A stretch of DNA of 64,000 bases from Planococcus citreus (lineage in GTDB: Bacteria > Bacillota > Bacilli > Bacillales_A > Planococcaceae), in contig NZ_RCCP01000007.1 of assembly GCF_003664125.1 (NCBI RefSeq), positions 1 to 64,000 of the forward strand. The letters run 5' to 3'. Shown here piece after piece: positions 28,706 through 37,118 of the stretch (its first letter is position 1; each line of letters begins with the position of its first letter). The position numbers were made by a program, and so were the translations under genes. Under the pieces are notes generated by a model. That model worked only from the letters and a program-made list of their open reading frames with translations. It was not told where the DNA came from and did not search any database.

Positions 28706-30067
28706 ATGGAGGCATTAACAGAATTTCTAGGCACGATTAGCGGTTATGTATGGGGACCGCCGCTTTTGATTCTCCTGGTGGGTACAGGGATCTTCCTGAC
28801 TGTGCGCTTGGGGCTTTTGCAATTACGCCTCTTGCCATATGCACTGAAGCTGACATTCAGCAAAAACCCTGATAAAGATGCACAGGGCGATATTTCCCAT
28901 TTCCAGGCATTATCTACGGCGATGGCCGCTACAGTCGGGACAGGGAATATTGTGGGCGTTGCGACCGCCGTCATTCTCGGAGGCCCGGGAGCCGTCTTCT
29001 GGATGTGGTTTTCTGCATTCTTCGGGATGGCGACAAAATACGGTGAAGCTGTACTCGCCGTCAAATACCGCATTGTGGATGCACGAGGACAAATGGCCGG
29101 CGGGCCGATGTATTATCTTGAACATGGTTTGAAACAGAAATGGTTGGCCGTGCTATTTGCCATTTTCGGCGCAATCGCAGCGTTCGGCATTGGAAACGGC
29201 ACACAATCCAACTCCGTGGCATCTGTCGTGCGCGATACGTTTTCGGTGCCGACATGGATCACAGGCATCATCTTGACAATTTTCGCTGCTGTCGTCATCA
29301 TCGGCGGAATCAAGACAATCGGTAAAGTTACAGCATTCTTCGTTCCATTTATGGCCTTATTCTATATCATTGCAGGAATCATCATCATGATTCTGAATAT
29401 GGATCTTATCCCTGCAGCGCTCGGTACGATTTTCAGTGCCGCCTTTACTGGTGAAGCTGCAGTCGGCGGCGCTATCGGTGCTGCGATCCGTTACGGTGTC
29501 GCACGAGGCGTCTTCTCCAACGAAGCGGGCCTTGGGTCTGCGCCAATCGCGGCGGCAGCTGCAAAAACCGATATGCCTGGTCGCCAGGCTTTGGTATCGA
29601 TGACGCAAGTATTGTTCGATACTTTAATCATCTGTTCGATTACAGGCATCACAATCGTCATGTCCGGTTTGTATCTCGATGACAGCCTGGAAGGTGCTGC
29701 GCTTACAACCGCCGCATTCGAGCAGTTCCTTGGCGGTGCTGGCCCGATCATCGTGGCGATCGGCTTGATCTTCTTCGCTTCTTCGACGATCATCGGCTGG
29801 TCGTATTACGGCGAGAAATGTTTCCAGTATTTGTTCAAGAATCCAAGCTTGTTGATTGTCTACCGCATCGCTTTCGTCGCGATGGTCTTTGTTGGGGCGA
29901 CGGTCTCGCTTGACGTCGTCTGGACATTCTCGGATGTCATGAACGGCTTAATGGCTTTCCCGAACTTGATCGGCCTTCTCGGACTTTCTGGTGTCATCGT
30001 TTACGAGACGAAGAAAATCACGGCGAAGATCAAGGAAGAGAAAGAACAAGCACGTTCTGGCAATTGA
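28706..30067 (+). CDS. Sodium:alanine (glycine) symporter, AgcS/AlsT family
   Basis: This 453-aa transporter has about 11 membrane helices. Family motifs include ATVGTGNIVGVATA near residue 75, GGPMYYLEHGL, and GVFSNEAGLGSAPIAAAAA near residue 270, which is the AgcS signature. It imports alanine or glycine with Na+. AAGGAGGAG precedes the ATG. A second AGGAGG run 30 bases further upstream has no usable start codon. Confidence 0.95.
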   Translation: MEALTEFLGTISGYVWGPPLLILLVGTGIFLTVRLGLLQLRLLPYALKLTFSKNPDKDAQGDISHFQALSTAMAATVGTGNIVGVATAVILGGPGAVFWMWFSAFFGMATKYGEAVLAVKYRIVDARGQMAGGPMYYLEHGLKQKWLAVLFAIFGAIAAFGIGNGTQSNSVASVVRDTFSVPTWITGIILTIFAAVVIIGGIKTIGKVTAFFVPFMALFYIIAGIIIMILNMDLIPAALGTIFSAAFTGEAAVGGAIGAAIRYGVARGVFSNEAGLGSAPIAAAAAKTDMPGRQALVSMTQVLFDTLIICSITGITIVMSGLYLDDSLEGAALTTAAFEQFLGGAGPIIVAIGLIFFASSTIIGWSYYGEKCFQYLFKNPSLLIVYRIAFVAMVFVGATVSLDVVWTFSDVMNGLMAFPNLIGLLGLSGVIVYETKKITAKIKEEKEQARSGN

Positions 30068-30125
30068 CATTCCATTTGAATAATGAAATGATAAAGCATA
30101 CCCACCCGAAAGGCAGGAATGGATC

Positions 30126-30347
30126 ATGGATTTATCCAAACAATCACCTGAGAACGTCGATTTTATGATTGAAGAAATAAAAACGAAGCTGCGCATGGTC
30201 AATGTGGATGCAATGAAAGCAGAGCATTTCAACACGTCCGAGTACGAAGACTTGCGTGAAATTTACGAGATGGTTAAAAATCGCGATAATTTCAGCCCGA
30301 ACGAAATGCAGGCCATTGCCTCTGAACTCGGTTCATTGCGCAAATAA
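30126..30347 (+). CDS. yfkK: DUF1128 family protein (YfkK-like)
   Basis: This 73-aa soluble helical protein of the DUF1128 family matches Bacillus YfkK in length and pattern ([45 protein letters not shown]). Function is unknown. AGGA seven bases upstream supports the ATG. It is 58 bp after the symporter gene and may be read from the same transcript. Confidence 0.9.
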   Translation: MDLSKQSPENVDFMIEEIKTKLRMVNVDAMKAEHFNTSEYEDLREIYEMVKNRDNFSPNEMQAIASELGSLRK

Positions 30348-30348
30348 G

Positions 30349-30386
30349 AAAAGCCCTGAAGCTAAATGCTTCAGGGCTTTTTTGTG
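30349..30386 (+). terminator. Terminator after yfkK
   Basis: AAGCCCTGAAGC (30351-30362) pairs with GCTTCAGGGCTT (30368-30379), followed by T6. Confidence 0.95.
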
Positions 30387-30420
30387 ATTCGCTTCGGGGA
30401 CTCGGCTTACGCCTGTCGAG

Positions 30421-30475
30421 GGGCCACAGGATGTGGGTCAGCTAACCGTTGCGACAGGACATCGCGTCCTTAGGT
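30421..30475. repeat. Second dispersed repeat family, copy 1
   Basis: This 55-bp block contains an 8-bp inverted repeat (AGCTAACC/GGTTAGCT) around AGGACATCGCGTCCT. It replaces the middle of an otherwise truncated unit of the 120-bp array. The core GCGACAGGACATCGCG recurs in opposite orientation near 62865-62885 as a diverged copy. Confidence 0.6.
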
Positions 30476-30500
30476 TAGCTTCCTAAAAACGGGCGCTTTC

Positions 30501-31000
30501 GCTTTTCTTTGTCTAGCTTCAGCAACCAGATTCTCGGGTCATAAGCCAACTGTCCTGTGCGGCAAAAAGCGCCGCTTCGGCCATCCGTCTTATGCCTGTC
30601 GAATCTAAACGGCTGCTTCAGCTTTTCTTATTGTCTAGCTTCAATGGCCTGACTCCCGGGTCGTAAGCCAATTCCCCTGTGCGGCTGAAAAATGCCGCTT
30701 CGGGGACTCGGCTTACGCCTGTCGAGTCAAAACGGCCACTTCAGCTTTTCTTTTTGGCTAGCTTCGACAGCCAGACCCTCGAGGTCACAAGCCATTTTGC
30801 TTACGCGGCAAGTAACGCCGCTTCAGCAAACCGTCTTGTGCTTGTCGGGTCTACATGGCTGTCTCAGCTTTTCTTTGTCCAGCTCGATCGCCCAGCTTCT
30901 CGGGTCATAAGTCAATTTTCCTGTGCGGCAAAGAGCGCCGCTTCGGAAACTCGCCTTATGCCTGTCGAAGCTTAACGGGCGCTCTCGCTTTTCTTTTCAT
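30501..31000. repeat. Tandem array of four units of about 120 bp
   Basis: Units start at GCTTTTCTT at 30501, 30621, 30744 and 30867, with the closing copy of that motif at 30987, giving periods of 120-123 bp. Each unit has a TAGCTTC segment, CTCGGGTCATAAG, a GCGGC/GCCGC hairpin core and CTTATGCCTGTCG. CATAAG/CTTATG and GCGGC/GCCGC pair into one large imperfect hairpin per unit. The pattern resembles a dispersed repeat I know from several Bacillales genomes. Units differ by about 20-30% by eye, so the array is not recent. A truncated unit precedes it at 30385-30500. Confidence 0.85.
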
Positions 31001-31970
31001 ATTGCACGATGTACCAGCCGCCTTCTTTGATGACAGTGCGGAGACTTAGGAATTCCAGGTTTGATTCTTCTCCCCATTCGATGAGTTCTTCCTTTTTCGG
31101 CAGTCGGTAGAGATTGTCGAATGATGAGAAGAAGCTATTGAAGACATTGGCGAACGGCGGGCTGTCCGGGCCACCGGCGATTGGGGTGACGACCGAGAAA
31201 ATGCCTCCCGGTGCAATCCAGCTGCTGATTTCCTTGAACAAGGCCTGGCGCTTCTCGAGCGGGATATAATGCAGCACGTTATTGAGCATCACCATATCCT
31301 GTGGGGATTCTGGTTTGTAATTCCATAAATCCGCCTGCTCGATGGAGACGTTGTTTTGGTTTGCTGTCAGTTCTTTCGCCTTCTCGACAACTTCTTCGCT
31401 GATTTCGATTCCCGTGAATTGCGTCGTTGGGAATCGCTGGCCCAATTTCTTTATGTAGCCGCCTTCTCCGCAGCCGATATCAAGCACACGGCGGCAGTCT
31501 TTTTCCTTCAATCTCTTGGCCATTTTCGGATACGCCAATACTTCAAGCAAACGGCTTGTTTCTGCGACAGTCGATGCGTGCTCATCTTCATCAAAGTGAA
31601 GGCGGCTTTGGTTGCGCATCATTTTCGGGTACTCCAAAAGCGTCGGAATGTGCAGTTCCATCATTTCCTTCAGCAATACACCCGATGAATTATTGCCTTT
31701 GGATTTCGGCAATTTCCAGCGGCTCTTTATTTGGTAGCGGTTGCGTCCACTTTCCTTTAAATAGCCAATCGAGACGCCGATTGCTACCCATTGCGCAAGT
31801 AGCTGCTCATCGAGTTCTAAAGCATCGGCTACATCAAATTGTGTAACTGGTCGTTCGAATGCCTTAAATAGGTCCAGTTCATAGCCGACATACGCATGCC
31901 AGCTGTACAGGAAGGGCTCATTGCGTTTCATATACGTTCTTGCTTTTACCATCTTCATTATATCGATCAT
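30972..31970 (-). CDS. SAM-dependent methyltransferase with N-terminal dimerisation domain
   Basis: This 332-aa class I methyltransferase has a winged-helix-like N-terminal domain (about 15-85) of the kind found in small-molecule O-methyltransferases. The SAM-binding motif LDIGCGEGGYIKKLG is near residue 160. The ATG at 31970 overlaps the monooxygenase stop (ATGA), so the two are coupled. GGAGG lies seven bases upstream. The final residues (KKSESAR) and stop codon are encoded within the last unit of the 120-bp repeat array, which may have replaced the original 3' end. The substrate is unknown, probably a hydroxylated aromatic. Confidence 0.85.
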   Translation of the reverse strand: MIDIMKMVKARTYMKRNEPFLYSWHAYVGYELDLFKAFERPVTQFDVADALELDEQLLAQWVAIGVSIGYLKESGRNRYQIKSRWKLPKSKGNNSSGVLLKEMMELHIPTLLEYPKMMRNQSRLHFDEDEHASTVAETSRLLEVLAYPKMAKRLKEKDCRRVLDIGCGEGGYIKKLGQRFPTTQFTGIEISEEVVEKAKELTANQNNVSIEQADLWNYKPESPQDMVMLNNVLHYIPLEKRQALFKEISSWIAPGGIFSVVTPIAGGPDSPPFANVFNSFFSSFDNLYRLPKKEELIEWGEESNLEFLSLRTVIKEGGWYIVQYEKKSESAR

Positions 31971-33274
31971 ATAAGTCCCTCCACTTTCCACGGGTAGTCA
32001 TCTTCCGGTTTGTAGTATTTCAGTTCTTTCGTGCCTTCTGTCAGTTCCTTCGCGCGTACCGGCATGAACCCGCCTTGGATAAAGCGGTCCCGGACATTCT
32101 CTTTCCATAAGCCAAGCCCCGAGACATTCAACATTTGCTTGAAATGAAGAATCGGATCTTCTTCCATGCGCTCAAAAGTGCGTTGGCGCAAATAGCTGAC
32201 CGGACGATACGGGAATGAATAGGCGAGCGCCGCCAGATGGCTTAGCTGGATGACATGGTCCGCCCGGCGGTAGCGCACTTTCTCGTACCACTTAAGATTT
32301 TCCGGGTCGGTTTTTCCATCGGATAAAATGTCAGCCGCAAGCTCACCCAAAACGTCAGCGTCCTGTATCGCCATGTTCATGCCTTCTCCCGCCATCGGAT
32401 GGACAGCATGTGCCGCATCCCCGATGATTGCTTTATTGCCCTTTACATAGGATTCAGCATGATACATAACCGGAATCATCAACTGGATTTTCTTCCAGTC
32501 GGTCAAGCGCTGGACATAGCCGTCTACGGCCGGTGCCAAATCGGTGTAAAGCTTATGGAAATGGCTGATCGGCTTTTCTTTCAAGGTTTTGTAATCCCCT
32601 GGCGGAATCAAATAGACGCTGCGCACTTGGTCATCTGGAAGCGGAAATAAACCGAGAAAGCGGTTATAAGTCGAGATGATCTTGCCGTCCGTGAAGTTCT
32701 CAGCCCGCGGAAACGTCACCGTCAGGAAATGATGGTTGTACGTCGTCTGCTTCACTTCGATGTCCATCGCTTTTCTGGTCACCGATGACCGGCCTTCCGC
32801 CCCGAAGAAAAATTTGGCTTCCACTTCGAACTTTTCGGTTCCTTTTTGAAGAATGGCGGTGTTTTCGGTATATCCTTTGCAAGCAGTGCCTTTCAAGTAA
32901 CGGAAGTTGTCGTATTCGCAAGCCGCTTTCCGAATGATGGTCTTTAGCTCTTCGTGATGGATCATATAAGCGGCGTTGTATTTTCCGGGCAACACACTGT
33001 AATCCATGAACGATTGATCTTTCACTTTCAAGGTGCTGGACAGTTCCAGCATATCGAGCACTTTGATTTCATTGGACCGATCGCAAATCGCATCGTATAC
33101 ATCAAGGCCGTCGAATACTTGCATGCTCTTCGGCTGCAGCAACTCTCCCTTGTAGGTCGGCGAGCGGACAGCCATGCGTTCGGCCAGAACGACATCAAAG
33201 CCGCGCCTCGCCAGTTTCAATGCGAGCGTCAGCCCACCTATTCCCCCTCCGCCGATGAACACATCCGTTTTCAT
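31967..33274 (-). CDS. FAD-dependent monooxygenase (UbiH/PHBH-like)
   Basis: This 435-aa flavoprotein has the FAD-binding GGGGIGGLTLALKLARRG at the N-terminus and the second FAD motif GDAAHAVHPMAGEGMNMAIQ near residue 290, as in aromatic ring hydroxylases. I start at ATG 33274, with GGAG nine bases upstream. The closing region (GGFMPVRAKELT) is not a known domain to me. It is translationally coupled to the methyltransferase. The pair looks like a tailoring step: hydroxylation followed by methylation of a small aromatic or quinone-like compound. Confidence 0.85.
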   Translation of the reverse strand: MKTDVFIGGGGIGGLTLALKLARRGFDVVLAERMAVRSPTYKGELLQPKSMQVFDGLDVYDAICDRSNEIKVLDMLELSSTLKVKDQSFMDYSVLPGKYNAAYMIHHEELKTIIRKAACEYDNFRYLKGTACKGYTENTAILQKGTEKFEVEAKFFFGAEGRSSVTRKAMDIEVKQTTYNHHFLTVTFPRAENFTDGKIISTYNRFLGLFPLPDDQVRSVYLIPPGDYKTLKEKPISHFHKLYTDLAPAVDGYVQRLTDWKKIQLMIPVMYHAESYVKGNKAIIGDAAHAVHPMAGEGMNMAIQDADVLGELAADILSDGKTDPENLKWYEKVRYRRADHVIQLSHLAALAYSFPYRPVSYLRQRTFERMEEDPILHFKQMLNVSGLGLWKENVRDRFIQGGFMPVRAKELTEGTKELKYYKPEDDYPWKVEGLI

Positions 33275-33342
33275 GAGCTTCAACTCCTTGACTTTCCTTA
33301 CCCTGAAAACAAGCCCGTGAAAACAGAACTGCCGGTAAACAA

Positions 33343-33374
33343 TAAAAAAAGACCCTCGAGGGGTCTTTTTTTCA
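33343..33374 (-). terminator. Terminator of psuG
   Basis: AAAAAAAGACCCCTCGAGGGTCTTTTTTT-type palindrome at 33344-33372, with T-run on either strand; it lies just past the psuG stop and may also stop transcripts reading toward it. Confidence 0.88.
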
Positions 33375-33384
33375 CAATTTGTCC

Positions 33385-34296
33385 TTATAGTGCTCCATAT
33401 GAAGCGGCCAGTTCCGCGCCGACTTTGGCATTGTGCTTGACGAGTTCGATATTGGCAACCAAGCTCTGTCCTTCCGTCAACTCTTTCACTTTGCCGAGCA
33501 GAAACGGCGTGACTTCTTTGCCGTTGATGCCGTTTACTTTCGCTTCTGCCATCGCCTGTTCGATGATGCCATCGATGAAGTCTTTATCGAGTGCATGCTC
33601 TTGAGGGATCGGGTTGGCAATGACCGCCCCGCCTTTCAAGCCGAGCGACCATTGCGCTTTCAGGATAGCCGCAAGCTCTTCAGTCGTTTGCGAACCGTAG
33701 CTCAACGGGAAGCCGCTGTGGCGTGTGTAGAATGCCGGCATCTCGTCTGTCTGGTAGCCGATGACCGGTACGCCTTTGGTCTCGAGGTATTCAAGTGTCA
33801 GCCCGATATCGAGAATCGACTTCGCGCCTGCACAGACGACCGCAACCCCTGTATTCGACAACTCTTCCAAGTCAGCCGAAATATCCATCGTCGCTTCTGC
33901 CCCGCGGTGAACTCCGCCGATGCCGCCAGTCGCAAAGACGCGGATGCCGGCGAGCTCTGCACAGATCATCGTTGCGGCAACCGTCGTTGCGCCGATTTTC
34001 TTCGTGGCAAGCAATTGGCCGATGTCGCGTCGGGATACTTTCGCAACGTCCGGTGAATTGCCCAGAAGTTCAAGTTCTTCATCCGACAAGCCGATTTTGA
34101 TTTGCCCGTCCATCAATGCGATCGTTGCCGGAACGGCTCCGTTGTCGCGGACGATCTGCTCGACTTCACGCGCCGTTTCCACGTTTTGTGGGTACGGCAT
34201 GCCGTGAGAGATGATTGTCGACTCCAAAGCGACGAGTGGTTTTTTCTGTTCGATGGCTTCCTGTACTTCTGTTGAATAGCTGATCATGTTTGTCAT
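33385..34296 (-). CDS. psuG: Pseudouridine-5'-phosphate glycosidase
   Basis: This 303-aa enzyme splits pseudouridine 5'-phosphate into uracil and ribose 5-phosphate. Family marks include [15 protein letters not shown] near residue 24, the [13 protein letters not shown] stretch near 125 and [13 protein letters not shown]. The catalytic Lys is expected in the family but I did not pin it. GGAGG precedes the ATG, which overlaps the psuK stop by 4 bp. With psuK it forms the pseudouridine degradation pathway; no transporter is adjacent. Confidence 0.95.
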   Translation of the reverse strand: MTNMISYSTEVQEAIEQKKPLVALESTIISHGMPYPQNVETAREVEQIVRDNGAVPATIALMDGQIKIGLSDEELELLGNSPDVAKVSRRDIGQLLATKKIGATTVAATMICAELAGIRVFATGGIGGVHRGAEATMDISADLEELSNTGVAVVCAGAKSILDIGLTLEYLETKGVPVIGYQTDEMPAFYTRHSGFPLSYGSQTTEELAAILKAQWSLGLKGGAVIANPIPQEHALDKDFIDGIIEQAMAEAKVNGINGKEVTPFLLGKVKELTEGQSLVANIELVKHNAKVGAELAASYGAL

Positions 34297-35387
34297 TTCA
34301 ATTCCTCCAGTTCTTTAGTTAACACTGTTTCCGTTAATTCAGGACGCACTGTCTGGCTGCTTGCGAGTGTCTTGGATGCATTGAGCATGCCCATCTGTAC
34401 CGCTTGATGAAAATCATAGCCTGATAGGTGGGCGTGAAGAAGGCCGCCAGAGAAGGCATCTCCAGCTCCCGTGACGTCTTCTACTTGCTGCGTTTCGATT
34501 GCCCGGAAATGCATCACGCCATTTTCGTCGCCCGCCATGGCGCCGTCTTTTCCGCCGGTCACGACGGCTGTTTTTGCGCCTTGCTCAAGAAGCATTTCAA
34601 CCGAGCGCTTCCAATCCGCTTGATCCTGGATGGAAATGCCGAGCCCGAGGGCCGCTTCGTCGCGGTTCAAAATCAGAAAGCTGACCCCGCTCAAGTCATC
34701 TCCTAACCGATCCATTTTAGGGGCTGATACGGGAATGACAGCCAGCGGCACATTCGAAGACGATGCGAGAGCCTGTAGATACATTACAGTTTCTTTCGGG
34801 CAGTTCAAGTCGACTGCCAATAGTTTCGCACGCATTAACTTGCTGCGGTGATGCTCCAAGTAGCTAGGCGTCAATTCCGTGTAGATGTCCATGTCCGCCA
34901 GTGCCAAAGTCATTTCGCCGTCGGGTTCCAGCACAGCGGTATAGCTGCCGGTTGCGCCTTCCGAAAGCGTTTTGGTCATGGCAGTGTCCATATAAGGCGA
35001 AGACACTTCTTCGATGAAACGCCATTCCGGATCGTCTCCGGCAACCGATACCAATTGGACTTCGTGGCCAAGGCGGCCCAGGTTTTCAGCGATATTACGT
35101 GCGACGCCCCCGACGCTCCTCGTCACCGTTGCCGGATTCGAGGTGCCGTGGACAGACGGTGCTTTCAAATGGAATTTCCGGTCCACATTCGCCCCGCCGA
35201 TGCAAAGGATTGCATTTTCTTCGGGCAGCACATATGCACGGCCGAGAATCCTGCCTTGCTTGATGAGCCCGGAAATCAGATTGGCTAAAGATGGCCGTGA
35301 AATCCCAAGCGCATCTGCCATTTCTTGTTGGGACAAATACGGATCGCGCTCGATCAGCTCCAGGATTTTCTGTTCGTTGCGATTCAT
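34293..35387 (-). CDS. psuK: Pseudouridine kinase with N-terminal HTH (PfkB family)
   Basis: This 364-aa protein has a winged HTH at about residues 1-58 ([20 protein letters not shown], followed by [14 protein letters not shown]) and a PfkB sugar kinase domain from about residue 60. The kinase has an N-terminal GGANVDRKF motif and the anion-hole motif [14 protein letters not shown] near the C-terminus. It phosphorylates pseudouridine for PsuG. The HTH fusion suggests it is also its own regulator. A perfect 14-bp palindrome overlaps the predicted transcription start. AAGGAGGGAG precedes the ATG. Confidence 0.9.
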   Translation of the reverse strand: MNRNEQKILELIERDPYLSQQEMADALGISRPSLANLISGLIKQGRILGRAYVLPEENAILCIGGANVDRKFHLKAPSVHGTSNPATVTRSVGGVARNIAENLGRLGHEVQLVSVAGDDPEWRFIEEVSSPYMDTAMTKTLSEGATGSYTAVLEPDGEMTLALADMDIYTELTPSYLEHHRSKLMRAKLLAVDLNCPKETVMYLQALASSSNVPLAVIPVSAPKMDRLGDDLSGVSFLILNRDEAALGLGISIQDQADWKRSVEMLLEQGAKTAVVTGGKDGAMAGDENGVMHFRAIETQQVEDVTGAGDAFSGGLLHAHLSGYDFHQAVQMGMLNASKTLASSQTVRPELTETVLTKELEELK

Positions 35388-35402
35388 TGGCTCCCTCCTT
35401 TT

Positions 35403-35416
35403 TAAACATTTGTTTA
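35403..35416 (-). promoter_or_regulatory. Candidate PsuK operator
   Basis: TAAACATTTGTTTA is a perfect 6-2-6 inverted repeat. It lies between the predicted -10 box of psuK and its ribosome binding site, overlapping the start of transcription. The kinase's own HTH domain is the likely binder; this is inference. Confidence 0.5.
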
Positions 35417-35417
35417 T

Positions 35418-35446
35418 ATATTAAACTTTTATAATTATAAATGCAA
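35418..35446 (-). promoter_or_regulatory. psuK-psuG promoter
   Basis: On the minus strand, TTGCAT (complement of 35441-35446), 17 bp, then TAATAT (complement of 35418-35423), about 30 bp upstream of the psuK ATG. Confidence 0.6.
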
Positions 35447-35532
35447 GCCGTTTTTCATTTCCAGCCCCCGACTATTGCGCTGTGCGTTTGAATATTGCTA
35501 CTATAGAGAGGATGAGAGGAGTGTTTTTGGAA

Positions 35533-36765
35533 ATGACTACATTTGATGAAAAGTTATCCCGCTATGCTGAATTGGCGGTAAAGGTAGGCGTCAATATCCA
35601 GCCTGACCAAACATTGTATATTGCAGCTTCCATAGATGCAGCACCGTTTGTCCGCTTGATTGTCAAGAAAGCTTATGAAGAAGGCGCGAGACAAGTATTC
35701 GTGGATTGGAGCGACGATGTGATTTCCCGCACGCGCTTTGAGAAAGCACCGGAAGATTCTTTTGCCGAATTCCCGGAATGGAAAGTCCAGGAGCGCGAGC
35801 AATTGGCCGAACAAGGCGCTGCGTTCATCAGCGTCGTTTCGCAAAGCCCGGACCTGCTTAAAGGCATCGATTCCAAACGCATTTCTGCGTCCCAGAAAGC
35901 GACCGGCCAAGCGCTAAATAAATACCGCCAATACGTCCAATCCGATAAAATCAGCTGGTGCGTCCTAGCAGCACCGTCTGCACAATGGGCGAACAAAGTG
36001 TTCCCGGACCTCCCGGAAAACGAGCAAGTAGAAGCGCTCTGGGAAGCGATTTTCAAGGCTGTCCGTGCAGATACTAAAGACCCGATCGAAGCTTGGCTCG
36101 AGCATGACCGCACGCTCCACACCAAAGCCGATTATTTGAACGACAAGAAATACGCCAAGCTTCATTACCAGGCACCTGGCACCGACCTCGAAGTCGCGCT
36201 GCCAAAAGGTCATCTATGGGCAGGCGCTGGTTCAGTCAATGAAAAAGGACATACTTTCATGGCCAATATGCCGACAGAAGAAGTGTTTACAGTGCCGCAT
36301 AAAGACGATGTCAACGGCTTCGTCTCCAGCACCAAGCCACTCAGCTACGGCGGCAATATCATCGACGGCTTTAAAATCACGTTCGAAGGCGGGCGCATCA
36401 CCGATGTCACGGCCGAACAAGGCGAAGAAGTGCTCAAGGAATTGGTCGCCACGGACGAAGGCTCCCACCGCCTCGGCGAAGTGGCATTAGTGCCTCACCA
36501 ATCGCCAATTTCGGATTCCGGCATCTTGTTCTTCAATACTTTATTCGATGAAAATGCGTCCAACCACTTCGCGATCGGCAGCGCCTATGCGTTCTGCCTA
36601 GAAGGCGGCAAGACGATGTCAGCGGATGAATTGAAGGAACACGGCTTGAACCAAAGCATCACCCATGTCGATTTCATGGTCGGGTCTGCTGATATGGACA
36701 TCGACGGCATTTTGGAAGACGGCACGCGCGAACCGATCTTCCGAGGCGGCAACTGGGCATTTTAA
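35533..36765 (+). CDS. ampS: M29-family metallo-aminopeptidase AmpS, first copy
   Basis: This aminopeptidase of about 410 aa in peptidase family M29 (thermophilic aminopeptidase-like) uses two metal ions. The N-terminal YAELAVKVGVNIQPDQTL and the C-terminal active-site segment with FNTLFDENASNHFAIG are diagnostic. The ATG at 35533 is preferred by homology with the paralogue at 47020-48246 (MxxFxxKLxxYAEL). A TTG at 35527 has better spacing (5) to AGGAG. The two copies share the C-terminus (ending FRxGNWAF). Confidence 0.93.
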   Translation: MTTFDEKLSRYAELAVKVGVNIQPDQTLYIAASIDAAPFVRLIVKKAYEEGARQVFVDWSDDVISRTRFEKAPEDSFAEFPEWKVQEREQLAEQGAAFISVVSQSPDLLKGIDSKRISASQKATGQALNKYRQYVQSDKISWCVLAAPSAQWANKVFPDLPENEQVEALWEAIFKAVRADTKDPIEAWLEHDRTLHTKADYLNDKKYAKLHYQAPGTDLEVALPKGHLWAGAGSVNEKGHTFMANMPTEEVFTVPHKDDVNGFVSSTKPLSYGGNIIDGFKITFEGGRITDVTAEQGEEVLKELVATDEGSHRLGEVALVPHQSPISDSGILFFNTLFDENASNHFAIGSAYAFCLEGGKTMSADELKEHGLNQSITHVDFMVGSADMDIDGILEDGTREPIFRGGNWAF

Positions 36766-36849
36766 AGGTCGATAATTCGACACTTAATTTTCCATGCGTT
36801 TTCATGTATACTGAATAGGATTATTACAGTTTAGAGAGGGGTTATCACT

Positions 36850-36990
36850 ATGCTATACGGTATTACTGCTGTCCTCGGATTTATGGCTGTGATCTTCATG
36901 TTCTTCTTCACACTGCTTCATTTCCTTGGCAAAGAGCTTCATAGCCATGATGCAGAGCATATCGATCCGCTTCCGAAAGAGCGTCATTAA
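36850..36990 (+). CDS. Small single-helix membrane protein (46 aa)
   Basis: This 46-aa ORF has GAGGGG eight bases upstream of its ATG and its own terminator right after the stop. Residues 2-27 form one hydrophobic, Phe-rich helix (AVIFMFFFTLLHFLG). The tail is hydrophilic and His/Glu-rich, ending PLPKERH. I do not recognise the family. Position between ampS and mreBH, good ribosome binding site and the hydrophobic-then-charged layout support translation. A role with a membrane partner is possible but unproven. Confidence 0.65.
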   Translation: MLYGITAVLGFMAVIFMFFFTLLHFLGKELHSHDAEHIDPLPKERH

Positions 36991-36992
36991 GT

Positions 36993-37033
36993 AAAAAAGC
37001 TCTGCCTCGCATATGCGGGGCAGGGCTTTTTTC
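36993..37033 (+). terminator. Terminator after the 46-aa membrane protein gene
   Basis: AAAAAAGCTCTGCC pairs with GGCAGGGCTTTTTT with one G-T pair and a short loop containing GCATATGC. Confidence 0.9.
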
Positions 37034-37118
37034 TGTTTCTCCTCCCTCTATCACATCTCACAGAAAAGTGATAAAATTTGAATAAGCAGTGTTTATACCG
37101 ATTAGGAGGAATTCATCC

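Noticed and set aside
30679..30975. 98-codon ORF across the 120-bp array
   Set aside because: The product is a 41-residue repeat with poor composition and no ribosome binding site; it is a by-product of tandem repeats.
30385..31000. CRISPR array
   Set aside because: The units are 120 bp with internal hairpins and no short spacers between identical repeats, so they do not fit a CRISPR repeat-spacer pattern.
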